Shown here: positions 11,270 to 21,691 of the stretch, in pieces | Layout of the letters: each line of letters opens with the position of its first letter | How positions within the stretch are numbered: position 1 is the stretch's first letter | NCBI GenBank assembly: GCA_963514095.1 | Contig: OY741282.1 | Span: forward strand, 20,371,102 to 20,435,101 | DNA length: 64,000 nt | Reading direction: 5' to 3' | From: Eutrigla gurnardus | Lineage: Eukaryota; Chordata; Actinopteri; Perciformes; Triglidae | The notes under the pieces: generated by a model | Databases searched by the model: none | The model's input: the letters and a program-made list of their open reading frames with translations, nothing else | Told to the model about the DNA's origin: nothing | Translations under genes and position numbers: made by a program

Positions 11270-11440
11270 GACCAGTCAGCCATGTGGAGTGGGGGTGTTC
11301 TTTGTGGGAGGCCGTGTGGTCCTGCCTGGAGAACAGGTTTCTATATATGTGTATAATTAGTGTAATATATGTAGAGCCGTTAGGAAAGTTGGATTAGTGA
11401 GAACGCAACCTGTCTGTTCTGGATCACTGACGATCAACAG
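10893..11440 (+). mobile_element. Solo-LTR-like repeat
   Basis: It begins TGTTGG and carries an AT-rich segment, a TATA-like AATATAAAGG and AATAAA words. Words in the same order (GCAGGAGCAGATT, TAATTATTAATATCAAT, CAGTCTCAATATAAA) occur in opposite orientation at about 17800-18031 and 20240-20467. This suggests an LTR family, but no target duplication was found. Confidence 0.35.
11206..11268 (+). repeat. (GT)n microsatellite
   Basis: About 30 GT units with one interruption. The duplicated locus has its own GT tract at 53984-54024, followed by a short insertion absent here. Confidence 0.95.
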
Positions 11441-11534
11441 ACAAAACAAAAACACGACAAAATTACATCGTTGGTCCTAAAAATATCACAGTTTGGCCTT
11501 AAATTACTAAAGATGGACACCAGACCAACCTGTG

Positions 11535-11760
11535 GTCTGGTCTCTGGACTAATGTGAGCTACTATCTAGACCTCTGGGGGACCACAGACAGTCTCTGGTT
11601 CCTCCACATAGTCTGGTCTGGTCTCTGGACTAATGTGAGCTACTATCTAGACCTCTGGGGGACCACAGACAGTCTCTGGTTCCTCCACATAGACTGGTCT
11701 GGTCTCTGGACTAATGTGAGCTACTATCTAGACCTCTGGGGGACCACAGACCCAGGAGAC
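11535..11760. repeat. 81-bp minisatellite, three units
   Basis: Units start at CTGGACTAATGTG at 11544, 11625 and 11706, spacing 81. Because 81 is a multiple of three the frames stay open, giving a 27-residue repeat that is almost certainly not coding. The duplicate at 54323 has five units. Confidence 0.9.
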
Positions 11761-12128
11761 AACATCTGGTTCCTCCATTTAGGATTCAGGGACATCAGGA
11801 CGACAGGAGAACGATCTCAACACTGAGACGCTTTAGAGACACAGAGGAATTTATCTCTTCAGTTGAAATATTTAAACATAAACCCGACTACGTGAATGTT
11901 GCGTGTTTGTCTCCGTTGCCGTCCGGCAGGAATTGGCGTCCGTTTGTGTCTCTGCGTTGACTTTGTTTGTAATTGAGTGTGAAAATGTGGCGTTTGCTGT
12001 GAACACAACACGACATCTTTACAGCCACGAAGAAACAAACGCTACATCCTGATAGAAACGTGATCATCGGATTTCAGTCATGAACACGTTCAAATCTGGA
12101 GCAGCTGAGTTACTGAAGACATACTCAC

Positions 12129-12175
12129 ACTTCCTCACACCAGGTCTCAGTCTCTGCTGTCCCCCATGGTCCAGC
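12129..12175 (-). CDS. NLR 47-nt exon joining LRR to B30.2, copy A
   Basis: Acceptor CTTCCTGCAG, 47 bases encoding (R)LDHGGQQRLRPGVRK(Y), donor GTGAGT. It starts in the phase left by the LRR exon (AG + G) and ends with T, completing Tyr with the AT that opens the B30.2 exon. HGG-RLRPGxRKY is typical of fish NLRs at this place. Confidence 0.85.
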
Positions 12176-12254
12176 CTGCAGGAAGACATTCAAAGACCTC
12201 AATCAGGTCCACCATTAAACATGAACCCCAGTTCCTCAGTCAGAGACGGAGACA

Positions 12255-12834
12255 CAGTCTGATGTCTGTCCATCTGTCCTCACCTGAGAGTGTCCAGTCT
12301 GATGTCTGTCCATCTGTCCTCACCTGAGAGTCCAGTCTGATGTCTGTCCATCTGTCCTCACCAGAGAGTGTCCAGTCTGAATCTGTCCATCTGTCCTCAC
12401 CTGAGAGTGTCCAGTCTGATGTCCGTCCATCTGTCCTCACCTGAGAGTCCAGTCTGATGTCTGTCCATCTGTCCTCACCAGAGAGTGTCCAGTCTGATGT
12501 CTGTCCATCTGTCCTCACCTGAGAGTGTCTAGTCTGATGTCTGTCCATCTGTCCTCACCTGAGTGTCCAGTCTGAAGTCTGTCCATCTGTCCTCACCTGA
12601 GAGTGTCCAGTCTGATGTCTGTCCATCTGTCCTCACCTGAGAGTGTCCAGTCTGATGTCCGTCCATCTGTCCTCACCTGAGTGTCCAGTCTGATGTCTGT
12701 CCATCTGTCCTCACCTGAGAGTGTCCAGTCTGATGTCTGTCCATCTGTCCTCACCTGAGAGTGTCCAGTCTGATGTCTGTCCATCTGTCCTCACCTGAGA
12801 GTGTCCAGTCTGATGTCTGTCCATCTGTCCTCAC
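12255..12834. repeat. Minisatellite of LRR splice-donor sequence, array A
   Basis: About 13 units of 42-47 bp. On the minus strand each unit contains the end of the LRR exon and its donor (CTCTCAG|GTGAGGACAG) plus about 20 bases of intron. Unit length varies by loss of a GTGT or AG step. The array abuts the real donor at 12835. Confidence 0.92.
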
Positions 12835-13008
12835 CTGAGAGTGTCCAGTCTCCAGTGTGGACCCTCCAGTCCAGCAGACAGCAGCTTGACTCCTGAGTCT
12901 CCTGGATGATTGTAGCTCAGGTCCAGCTGTCTCAGATAGGAGGGGTTGGAGTCCAGAGCTGAGGCCAGAGAAGAACAGCCGTCCTCTGTGATCAGACAAC
13001 CTGACAGA
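12835..13008 (-). CDS. NLR leucine-rich repeat exon, copy A
   Basis: A 174-nt exon, the standard two-LRR module of fish NLRs, with acceptor TGTCTTCAG and donor GTGAGG. It reads LSGCLITEDGCSSLASAL, LRQLDLSYNHPGDSG and VKLLSAGLEGPHWRLDTL. It is identical at protein level to the exons at 55893 and 60050. Phase 2 to phase 2 allows insertion or loss without a frameshift. Confidence 0.92.
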
Positions 13009-13977
13009 CTGAAGACACACACACTTCTGTCACTTCTGGGGACATTACATAGACTTATGTCCATTTGTCCACTTTTTAAAATAAGAAAAAGTGATATTTG
13101 TCTTTTGCTGTGTTGATGTTGTACTGGGTGGGATAAGCGTGGCTGAGTGATGGACAGAGATGGACAGAGGAGGACGTTAAAAGAAAGACAAAAGACGAGC
13201 TGAAATGATTGAGAGAGAAATTGAAGCATTAGAAAAGAGAAGAAACAACAGTTGAAACAGTCTATGTGGTCTGTCTTCAGACCTGGTGTGCCAACAAAGA
13301 TCTGGTATTGATTTTAAACCATCGAGCAAAGAAAAAAGGCTGTAATTCAATAACATTTCAACAATGTTTATAGTTTTCATATTGAACTGGAAGAATTATG
13401 AATAACAAGTACTCTGATAATAACAGTAAAATACAAAACACAGCTTTGAAAATGTGCTTCTTAAGAGTCTCAGAACATATGAGGCATTCAGGTGTTCAAC
13501 TGCCAGTTGGAAGAAAAGAGTCTGTCTTGATTCAAAGTTCTGTTCTCACTGTCAGCGTTCCTCTTTGAGAGCAGCCGTGTGAACTTATCTATCGGCTCTA
13601 GATCTCACCGACCTGACTGACCTTTATCACCTCCACTCTCTGATCCATCTGTCAGCTGTCAGTGAGTCTCGTCAGTTGTCACCATAGAAACGTCACTCAC
13701 AGAAACCCCAGTTTGCACAGATTTGATTAAGTTCAGAGTTAACGTTTCACCCCGTTGCATTACTGGGTAATTTAGTGTTTGTGAGTAGCAACCAGTGAGA
13801 TGATTTAGCCTCCAACCATCTGAACCAGTGTAGTGATGCTAACGCTGCAGCAGTAAAATGGAAACGCTCCGTCATCATTTAATAATTCTCAATGATCTAT
13901 CAGTTATGGGTCTGGGTCCTGATAGGACGGGGTCTGGGTCTGGATCTGGGCCAAGCTCCACCTCTTAGTGACTCTTG

Positions 13978-14606
13978 CTATAGACAGAGGTTTGTCAGCA
14001 GCACATCCACTGAGGTGGACTCTGTAACATCAGTCAGGATCTCGTTGTTGAGGAAGTCCAGAGGAAGTCGACACTCGTCCAGACCGTCAAAGATGAACAC
14101 AACCTGGAACCCTTCAAACCTGCAGATTCCTGCTTCTTTGGTTTCGTTGAAGAAGTGATGAATGAGTTCCACCAAGCTGCACTTCTTCTCTTTCAGCAGG
14201 TTCAGCTCTCTGAAAGTGAATGGAAACGTGAACTGTATGTCCTGGTTGGCTTTGTCTTCAGCCCAGTCCAGAGTGAACTTCTGTGTTAACACTGTTTTTC
14301 CGATGCCAGCCACTCCCTTTGTCATCACTATTCTGATTGGTTCATCCCTTCCAGGTGAGCCTTTAAAGATGTCTTCTTGTCTGATGGTTGTTTCTGGTCT
14401 GTCTGGTTTCCTGGATGCCGTTTCAATCTGTCTGACCTCATGTTCCTCATTGACCTCTGCAGTCCCTCCCTCTGTGACGTGGAGCTCCGTGTAGACCTGA
14501 TTCAGGAGGGTTGGGTTTCCGGCTTTAGTGATGCCCTCAAACAAACACTGGAACTTCTTCTTGAGGTTAGACTTGAGTTTACGTTGGTACACTGCACCAG
14601 CGGTTC
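13978..14606 (-). pseudogene. FISNA-NACHT exon of fish NLR, truncated
   Basis: The exon opens after TTATTCAG with TAGAVYQRKLKSNLKKKF, the FISNA (fish-specific NACHT-associated) region, then the NACHT P-loop GVAGIGKT and Walker B FIFDGLDECRLPLDF. After DVLLTNL the homology stops and a TAG follows at 13978. Intact family exons are about 1.7-1.8 kb and include the rest of NACHT and helical domains; about two thirds is missing here. The breakpoint coincides with the end of duplicated block 2 (TTGCTATA), so a deletion joined LRR-intron sequence to the NACHT exon. The gene cannot encode a full receptor. Confidence 0.88.
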
Positions 14607-15149
14607 CTGAATAAACAACAAAGGAACCCAGTTAGTGGATCCTACAGACCCTTTTACAGTCTATGAACAAGCCATGTGTTAGAGCCATGTATTCCTATAG
14701 TCCTCAGTAGTAGTGACATCATGAGCTTCTTTCATGATTAAATCAAACTAATGGAGACAAAATCAATCAGGTGCACCTGATGAAGCCAACAGAAGTAAAA
14801 TAAAAGACATTTACAAGACAAACAGAACTGGAAGGATATATAACCCTTTGAACTGCAGCTGTAAAGCTCAGTGAGTCAGTCTAGAAATAAAGAGCCTCTT
14901 GTATCGCCTCAATTCACCGTTTTGGTTTTGAAAGGAAAATTCACCAGAATGAGATTTTTAAGGCAACAAAACAGAAACACTGACTTCTGGTCTGAAAACA
15001 TGGAGGTGTCCTCGTAGAAGCCTGTTTTAAATACATTTTTGTTTTCATCTACCAACTATTTAGTTCCTAGCTGAAAGTCACCAGTTAACACGGTCACTGG
15101 GTGAAGTGAAACACCTGTTCCTCTGAAACGGTCGTGATCCTGTCTGAAC

Positions 15150-15261
15150 TCTGTAGAACTTGAGTCTGTTGGAATATTGATTCTGACAACCGAACACGTA
15201 ACAAGCAGACATTTAGATGCTACTAACAGTTTAGATTCACTGTTTAAAGCTTCTAACTCGT
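15150..15261 (-). repeat. Repeat with acceptor-like edge and open frame (DELEAL repeat), copy 1
   Basis: After a pyrimidine-rich CCATCCAG the frame reads DELEALNSESKLLVASKCLL then VTCSVVRINIPT. Related copies at about 57948 and 62129 also follow an acceptor-like CCGTGCAG but on the opposite strand. Function unknown; probably a dispersed repeat. The rest of 14610-15460 shows no gene. Confidence 0.4.
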
Positions 15262-15463
15262 CTGGATGGTTGAAGCAAAACAACATAAACATTGACATCA
15301 TGCGTACATATATTTATGATGACATTGGCTGTATTCGGGTCTGTAGACAACCAGAGAACCTAAACATTGAAGTTGTGTGCAGCCTATTAGGAGAAATATG
15401 AAGTTCTTCATGTTGAATCCTTCTCTTCTTTCCACCATGTTAAAACTGTTAAAATCCTCTTAC

Positions 15464-15683
15464 TGATCTGCAGACAGTCAGCCAGCTCCTCCTGCTTCAT
15501 TCTCCTCAGGAAGTGCACTGTGATCTTCTGAAACGCCTCTCTGCTCCTCCTCTGCTCTTCATCCTCACCGTCCAACAACTCCTCGTCCTCATTCTCCAAG
15601 CATTCTGGGTAATCTGGACTCAGGACCTTCTGGATCTTCTTCAGCTCGTTCTTCACAAAAGTGCCGATGTTCTCCTCCAGCAG
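15464..15683 (-). CDS. NLR N-terminal linker exon (acidic, LLEENI...)
   Basis: A 220-nt exon, acceptor TTCTGTTCCAG, donor GTAAGA, phase 0 to 1. It reads LLEENIGTFVKNELKKIQKV, an acidic ENEDEELLDGEDEEQRR stretch and FLRRMKQEELADCLQ. This exon precedes FISNA in the fish NLRC3/NLRP12-like family. It joins in frame to 14606 (A + GA = Arg). Confidence 0.85.
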
Positions 15684-15839
15684 CTGGAACAGAAGGATAA
15701 ACTGAACATGAACTCTAAAGAACCCAACATGGGATTCATGTGTGGGTCTGAGCAGCATGGAGACCACTAGAACCTGTTCAGCATTGAATCTGTAGTTGAT
15801 GTGGTTAATAGTGTAAGGTGAGCTTGTACATGTACTCAC

Positions 15840-15906
15840 GATAAATATGGAGTCCAGGTGTGTTTGATGCTGCTGGGTCAACGGAACCTCTGAGATCTGC
15901 TGAACT
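15840..15906 (-). CDS. NLR short linker exon (VQQISE...)
   Basis: A 67-nt exon between TCTCCACAG and GTGAGT encoding VQQISEVPLTQQHQTHLDSI and FI. It takes AG from the previous linker exon and ends in phase 0, matching the start of the 15683 exon. Confidence 0.8.
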
Positions 15907-16389
15907 CTGTGGAGAAAACCAAGTTTAAAGAGTCACTAAACCACAGACTGTAGATCAGAAGTGGACGTTGTCATGGCGACATCGCCTGTTGGTTTGTGGA
16001 CTACAGTTTTGAAGCCTCAGATTCTGCACAAAGGGTGGATCTGATGAACACAAGCGGCAGAGCGGCACCCAGAGCGGCAACCTTACTGGATCTGGATCCA
16101 TCTGGATTCTGGTGTGAAGCTGCTAACAAAGTTAGCTTCATAATTCAAGGTCAACTTTACAGCTAAGTGTTTAAGTCATCTTAGTAGCTAACCAGCATTG
16201 GTAGTGTGGTAGCAACATGTCAATCAGCAGGTAAGCCCCGCCCCCTAAAGCATCCCCTGCTGTCTGGTCTGGTGGACTCTAAATGGACCATAATGTACTA
16301 AATGAACATCATGCTGGATTGAAGAAGACTTGAAACTAGAGATTGAGACCATAAACTCATGTTTACAATGTTTACTGAGATAATACATC

Positions 16390-16572
16390 AAGAGAGAAGT
16401 AGGACCATTTTCTCATAGACTTCTATACAACCAGAGAGGAGTTGCCCCCTGGTGGCCAGCAGAGAGAAGTAGGACCATTTTCTCATAGACTTCTATACAA
16501 CCAGAGAGGAGTCGCCCCCTGGTGGCCAGCAGAGAGAAATAGGACCATTTTCTCATAGACTTCTATACAACT
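16390..16572. repeat. 70-bp tandem repeat, about 2.6 units
   Basis: The unit begins AGAGAGAAGTAGGACCATTT and includes CCCCCTGGTGGCCAGC. The matching place in the downstream duplicate (about 18965) has one unit. Its end resembles the edge of a dispersed fish repeat (compare 58115). Confidence 0.85.
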
Positions 16573-16783
16573 AGATAGATTGACAGTTTAAGGCACTTCA
16601 GAATTGGCTTCACTTTACGGAACTGGTCAGCTCCGATGTAAACCCACTTTAGCACATCTTAGCTTAGCTTAGCTTGCAGTAGCTGTCACGTTAGCCAATT
16701 TAGCTTCTCACTGACTCTTAACTTTTCTCTGGCTGGTCTAGACCTGATTCATCCTCTAAGGAGGGTTCAGGTTTAGTTCTTAC

Positions 16784-16906
16784 CTTCCATCAGCAGCTTG
16801 GTCAGCTTTAAATTTCATATTGCGAGGCATAGACCAGTCACTCTTCATGGAGACACAGCTGGGACCAGTTCCAGGTCCAGGGGAGTCTGGTCTCTGCTGC
16901 TGCATC
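16784..16906 (-). CDS. NLR linker exon variant 2d
   Basis: A 123-nt exon, acceptor CAG, donor GTAAG, phases 2-2. It reads MQQQRPDSPGPGTGPSCVSM then KSDWSMPRNMKFKADQAADG. SCVSMKSD-SM is the signature of the repeated linker of fish NLRs. It is duplicated at 19220. Confidence 0.8.
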
Positions 16907-17599
16907 CTGATACATTAAATACAATTTCAGATTCTAACTAGTTGAGCTTCATGAATATAATAACTATAAATGGATCTGGGTCACATTAGACCACGTTGTG
17001 GACCCGACTTAGTCCTGCACTGTGGATCCGACTTAGTGTTGCACTCAGCGTTTTGCTAGCATAATGTTAGCTTTGTGGTTTGTAGCTGAGCCTAAGGGTT
17101 CTATAATCTGAGCAGACTAGAAATATCTCCCGTTGCCAAGTCGTATCTAAGGTCCGTCCTATTAACGGGAGCAGTGGACAATGTTTCCGTTGCATGAGAA
17201 CCTTATGGGGTGACAATGATGGGGAAACGGAGTTATGACTCGTGAAACAACTTTACATTTTGGTTGCAAAATCTCCACTGGGCGTCTGATGGTTCTGTCC
17301 TTCACGTAGTCCATTACCTCCTGATAATAGACACCTCCTCGGGTATTATCAGTTATGTTAAAACCTAAAATAAGAGTCTGGTGGATATAAAGTGTCTTAC
17401 TTAATACTCTACAACCTCCCTTGAGTGAGAGGAAGACGGTGCTCGAGTTTAGTGTCTGTTAGTTTGGAGTCTTTCTGTTCTTAGCTTAGCTTAGCCTGGC
17501 CGCTACTCTTCTATGTCATTAACGCTTTACTTTTCCCGTCTATGAGTCTTTTCTTTCAAGAGGTTTTCTCCTCATTGTCTCTTTAAGGTTGGATTTATT

Positions 17600-18031
17600 G
17601 GGACCTCACCATTAGGACTACACAATGCGGCCTACAAAAGCCTCCACATGCGGTCATGAAGGAACAAAGGAGATAAAAAACTACAACCTCCATTTTAGTT
17701 TCACTTCTCACCTGGGTGCGAAGTGCAACGTCACACAACTGGTGCCCTATTGGCTGACAACCATTATTTTATTATTTTATTGAATTGTTTGATTGGTTCA
17801 TACTTCTATGCCAATGATCACGATCCTTGGCATGTGAGTATAAGACCTTTTATATTGAGACTGAATACAGTTTTAGGTTATCTTTTCCCTGATCCCAGGG
17901 TGGTGCCCCGTTTATTCATGATTATATCATGATAATATATTAAATATAGTTATTAATATCGATAATCATATTGATATTAATAATTAGCTGTTGATAACCA
18001 AATCTGCTCCTGCTACATCCCCAACAGATTG
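17600..18031 (-). mobile_element. Solo-LTR-like repeat, copy in duplication unit 1
   Basis: Read from 18031 downwards it begins TGTTGGGGATGTAGCAGGAG and contains the TATA-like AATATAAAAGG. It is related to 10893 and duplicated at about 20036-20467. The lower limit is uncertain. Confidence 0.3.
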
Positions 18032-18247
18032 TTTATTTCATATTCTGTAGTTTAATCCCAGTAAAAAAGGATTTAATTGGTCCTTTCTGTTCGAGCTTCA
18101 GGGAAACAAGAGACTGTCTGTCACTCATCGTGGCTCAGAAGACAGAACGGGTTGCAGGATTCAGGGCTGGTGGACTCTGAGTTATTGATTAAGGTGCTGG
18201 TCTAGACCTGATTCATCCTCTAATGAGAGTTCAGGTTCAGTTCTTAC

Positions 18248-18376
18248 CTTCCATCAGCAGCTTGGTCACCTTTAAAGTTAATAATGATAGGCATAGACCA
18301 GTCACTCTTTATGGATACACAGCTGGGTCCAGGTCTTGGTCCAGGTCCAGGGGAGTCTGGTCTGTGCTGCTGCATC
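18248..18376 (-). CDS. NLR linker exon variant 2c
   Basis: A 129-nt exon in phase 2-2 with GTAAG donor. It reads MQQHRPDSPGPGPRPGPSCV then SIKSDWSMPIIINFKGDQAA. It resembles 2d but has two extra residues in the PGP run. It is duplicated at 20684. Confidence 0.78.
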
Positions 18377-19219
18377 CTGATGCAATAAATACAATTTAAG
18401 AAATAATTTTACTATGATATTATCCCAATACAATATTATCATGATACATAGGTCAAGATATGGAGGAAACCCCCCCTTCCTATCTGCAATGTCATGAGTG
18501 GTGCAAATAAACATAAAACGATCCTGCTGTCAATAGCAGGACGTTGTCATGGCGACATCGCATGTTGGTTTGTGGACTACAGTTTTGAAGCCTCAGATTC
18601 TGCACAAAGGGTGGATCTGATGAACACAAGCGGCAGAGCGGCACCCAGAGCGGCAACCTTACTGGATCTGGATCCATCTGGATTCTGGTGTGAAGCTGCT
18701 AACAAAGTTAGCTTCATAATTCAAGGTCAACTTTACAGCTAAGTGTTTAAGTCATCTTAGTAGCTAACCAGCATTGGTAGTGTGGTAGCAACCTGTCAAT
18801 CAGCAGGTAAGCCCCGCCCCCTAAAGCATCCCCTGCTGTCTGGTCTGGTGGACTCTAAATGGACCATAATGTACTAAATGAACATCATGCTGGATTGAAG
18901 AAGACTTGAAACTAGAGATTGAGACCATAAACTCATGTTTACAATGTTTACTGAGATAATACATCAAGAGAGAAGTAGGACCATGTTCTCATAGACTTCT
19001 ATACAACCAGATAGATTGACAGTTTAAGGCACTTCAGCATTGGCTTCACTTTACGGAACTGGTCAGCTCCGATGTAAACCCACTTTAGCACATCTTAGCT
19101 TAGCTTAGCTTGCAGTAGCTGTCACGTTAGCCAATTTAGCTTCTCACTGACTCTTAACTTTTCTCTGGCTGGTCTAGACCTGATTCATCCTCTAAGGAGG
19201 GTTCAGGTTTAGTTCTTAC

Positions 19220-19342
19220 CTTCCATCAGCAGCTTGGTCAGCTTTAAATTTCATATTGCGAGGCATAGACCAGTCACTCTTCATGGAGACACAGCTGGGA
19301 CCAGTTCCAGGTCCAGGGGAGTCTGGTCTCTGCTGCTGCATC
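19220..19342 (-). CDS. NLR linker exon variant 2b
   Basis: Identical in coding content to variant 2d (16784-16906), with intact acceptor and GTAAG donor. Phase-symmetric, so it can be included or skipped freely. Confidence 0.78.
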
Positions 19343-20683
19343 CTGATACATTAAATACAATTTCAGATTCTAACTAGTTGAGCTTCATGAATATAATAAC
19401 TATAAATGGATCTGGGTCACATTAGACCACGTTGTGGACCCGACTTAGTCCTGCACTGTGGATCCGACTTAGTGTTGCACTCAGCGTTTTGCTAGCATAA
19501 TGTTAGCTTTGTGGTTTGTAGCTGAGCCTAAGGGTTCTATAATCTGAGCAGACTAGAAATATCTCCCGTTGCCAAGTTGTATCTAAGGTCCGTCCTATTA
19601 ACGGGAGCAGTGGACAATGTTTCCGTTGCATGAGAACCTTATGGGGTGACAATGATGGGGAAACGGAGTTATGACTCGTGAAACAACTTTACATTTTGGT
19701 TGCAAAATCTCCACTGGGCGTCTGATGGTTCTGTCCTTCACGTAGTCCATTACCTCCTGATAATAGACACCTCCTCGGGTATTATCAGTTATGTTAAAAC
19801 CTAAAATAAGAGTCTGGTGGATATAAAGTGTCTTACTTAATACTCTACAACCTCCCTTGAGTGAGAGGAAGACGGTGCTCGAGTTTAGTGTCTGTTAGTT
19901 TGGAGTCTTTCTGTTCTTAGCTTAGCTTAGCCTGGCCGCTACTCTTCTATGTCATTAACGCTTTACTTTTCCCGTCTATGAGTCTTTTCTTTCAAGAGGT
20001 TTTCTCCTCATTGTCTCTTTAAGGTTGGATTTATTGGGACCTCACCATTAGGACTACACAATGCGGCCTACAAAAGCCTCCACATGCGGTCATGAAGGAA
20101 CAAAGGAGATAAAAAACTACAACCTCCATTTTAGTTTCACTTCTCACCTGGGTGCGAAGTGCAACGTCACACAACTGGTGCCCTATTGGCTGACAACCAT
20201 TATTTTATTATTTTATTGAATTGTTTGATTGGTTCATACTTCTATGCCAATGATCACGATCCTTGGCATGTGAGTATAAGACCTTTTATATTGAGACTGA
20301 ATACAGTTTTAGGTTATCTTTTCCCTGATCCCAGGGTGGTGCCCCGTTTATTCATGATTATATCATGATAATATATTAAATATAGTTATTAATATCGATA
20401 ATCATATTGATATTAATAATTAGCTGTTGATAACCAAATCTGCTCCTGCTACATCCCCAACAGATTGTTTATTTCATATTCTGTAGTTTAATCCCAGTAA
20501 AAAAGGATTTAATTGGTCCTTTCTGTTCGAGCTTCAGGGAAACAAGAGACTGTCTGTCACTCATCGTGGCTCAGAAGACAGAACGGGTTGCAGGATTCAG
20601 GGCTGGTGGACTCTGAGTTATTGATTAAGGTGCTGGTCTAGACCTGATTCATCCTCTAATGAGAGTTCAGGTTCAGTTCTTAC

Positions 20684-20812
20684 CTTCCATCAGCAGCTTG
20701 GTCACCTTTAAAGTTAATCATGTTAGGCATAGACCAGTCACTCTTTATGGATACACAGCTGGGTCCAGGTCTTGGTCCAGGTCCAGGGGAGTCTGGTCTG
20801 TGCTGCTGCATC
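20684..20812 (-). CDS. NLR linker exon variant 2a
   Basis: Duplicate of variant 2c with small coding differences (SMPNMINFKG instead of SMPIIINFKG). Acceptor TTGCATCAG, donor GTAAG, 129 nt. It is the first linker exon after the start exon at 21691. Confidence 0.78.
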
Positions 20813-21602
20813 CTGATGCAATAAATACAATTTAAGAAATAATTTTACTATGATATTATCCCAATACAATATTATCATGATACATAGGTCACGATATGGA
20901 GGAAACCCCCTTCCTATCTGCAATGTCATGAGTGGTGCAAATAAACATAAAACGATCCTGCTGTCAAACTAAGTAGTGTGAGGGGCAAGTTGCATTGTGG
21001 GAGATGTTTGGCAGTTCAGACCATCACATTATTCATTCAGCAAATGTTTCATGTGTGTAAATTACAAACCACTCAGGTGGAAGATTCCATCATGCTGTTG
21101 TGAGTTATTGTTGATCGACACTGTGTTTTTGTGGTCCAACAGAGAAAAGATCTGAATTTCCCAGTTAAACTTTCATTCCTATCATATCAATATTTGAAGC
21201 TGATCAGCTGAAGTGTCAGCAGGTTACAGCGTCAGGTCCAGGTGTGTGTCAGGTTAATATTTAATCTGAATATTTATTTGACTCATCAAACTTTACTGCT
21301 TCTTCTTCTCAGACAACTAACCGTATTGAAGGCAATTAAAGCTTCTGGTCTCAGTGATTGTTCACCAAAGTGAAAACAAATGGATTCAACAGTCGACACT
21401 AGATTCAGATCATCCCCTACATGGACTACAAAGGTCTGGACCAAGACCTGATTCTTCACCTCAGGACAGTCAGATAATAACAAGGTTCAGTTTTAAACTC
21501 AATAAAGCGATCTAGTTAATATTATGTATGTTTATGTTGTTGAGTGAGAACCATGATGGTGGAGTGATCTGAGTCCTGGACACTTCGAGATCCTAGTCTC
21601 AC

Positions 21603-21691
21603 CTCTGAGCTTTGGTCTGGCTGTCATGTCCCCCATCCCGGGTGGTTTTAGAGGGAAGGACTCCGTCCTCTCGGTCCTCACACTGATTCAT
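21603..21691 (-). CDS. NLR first coding exon
   Basis: ATG at 21691-21689, frame MNQCEDREDGVLPSKTTRDG then GHDSQTKAQ, donor AG|GTGAGA at 21602. This matches the usual N-terminal start of fish NLRs, and its AG overhang fits the linker exons. A CpG-containing upstream stretch (21700-21900) could hold the promoter, but I see no clear TATA box. From 21900 to 23100 nothing is recognised. Confidence 0.8.

Larger units (their letters stand above)
8940..13985. repeat. Segmental duplication, block 2 copy A (NLR 3' half)
   Basis: Nearly identical to about 50100-57033 apart from two insertions in copy B (50341-50976 and 52813-53760) and different minisatellite lengths. The right end is abrupt: copy A joins a NACHT exon at about 13980 while copy B continues into a MITE-like sequence. 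A frame at 9418-9780 is open in both copies but has no other coding evidence. Confidence 0.9.
15965..18530. repeat. Tandem duplication, unit 1 (linker exons 2d and 2c)
   Basis: Nearly identical to 18541-20966. The offset is 2576 bases at the left and 2436 after 16570, because unit 1 has two extra copies of a 70-bp repeat. Each unit contains two NLR linker exons. Confidence 0.9.
18541..20966. repeat. Tandem duplication, unit 2 (linker exons 2b and 2a)
   Basis: Second copy of 15965-18530, ending at CCTGCTGTCAA. Few substitutions separate the units. From 20967 to 21600 I see no gene. Confidence 0.9.

Noticed and set aside
11554..11826. Open frame with a 27-residue repeat (YYLDLWGTTDSLWFLH), also at 54414-54680
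   Set aside because: It results from an 81-bp minisatellite whose length is a multiple of three; no start context, splice sites or homology.
12255..12834. Regularly spaced repeats resembling a CRISPR array
   Set aside because: Units are contiguous with no spacers and the sequence is vertebrate; it is a minisatellite.
12240..13020. Minus-strand frames with repeated DGQTSDWTLSGEDRWTDIRL
   Set aside because: Translation through the splice-donor minisatellite past the true donor at 12835; intronic. Same for 55223-55842 and 59158-60235.
16980..17460. Possible tRNA or small RNA gene in the duplicated intron
   Set aside because: No cloverleaf or A/B box pair could be fitted.
17723..17932. 69-codon frame repeated at 20159-20368
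   Set aside because: Both lie in the tandem duplicate over an LTR-like repeat; duplication alone explains the conservation.
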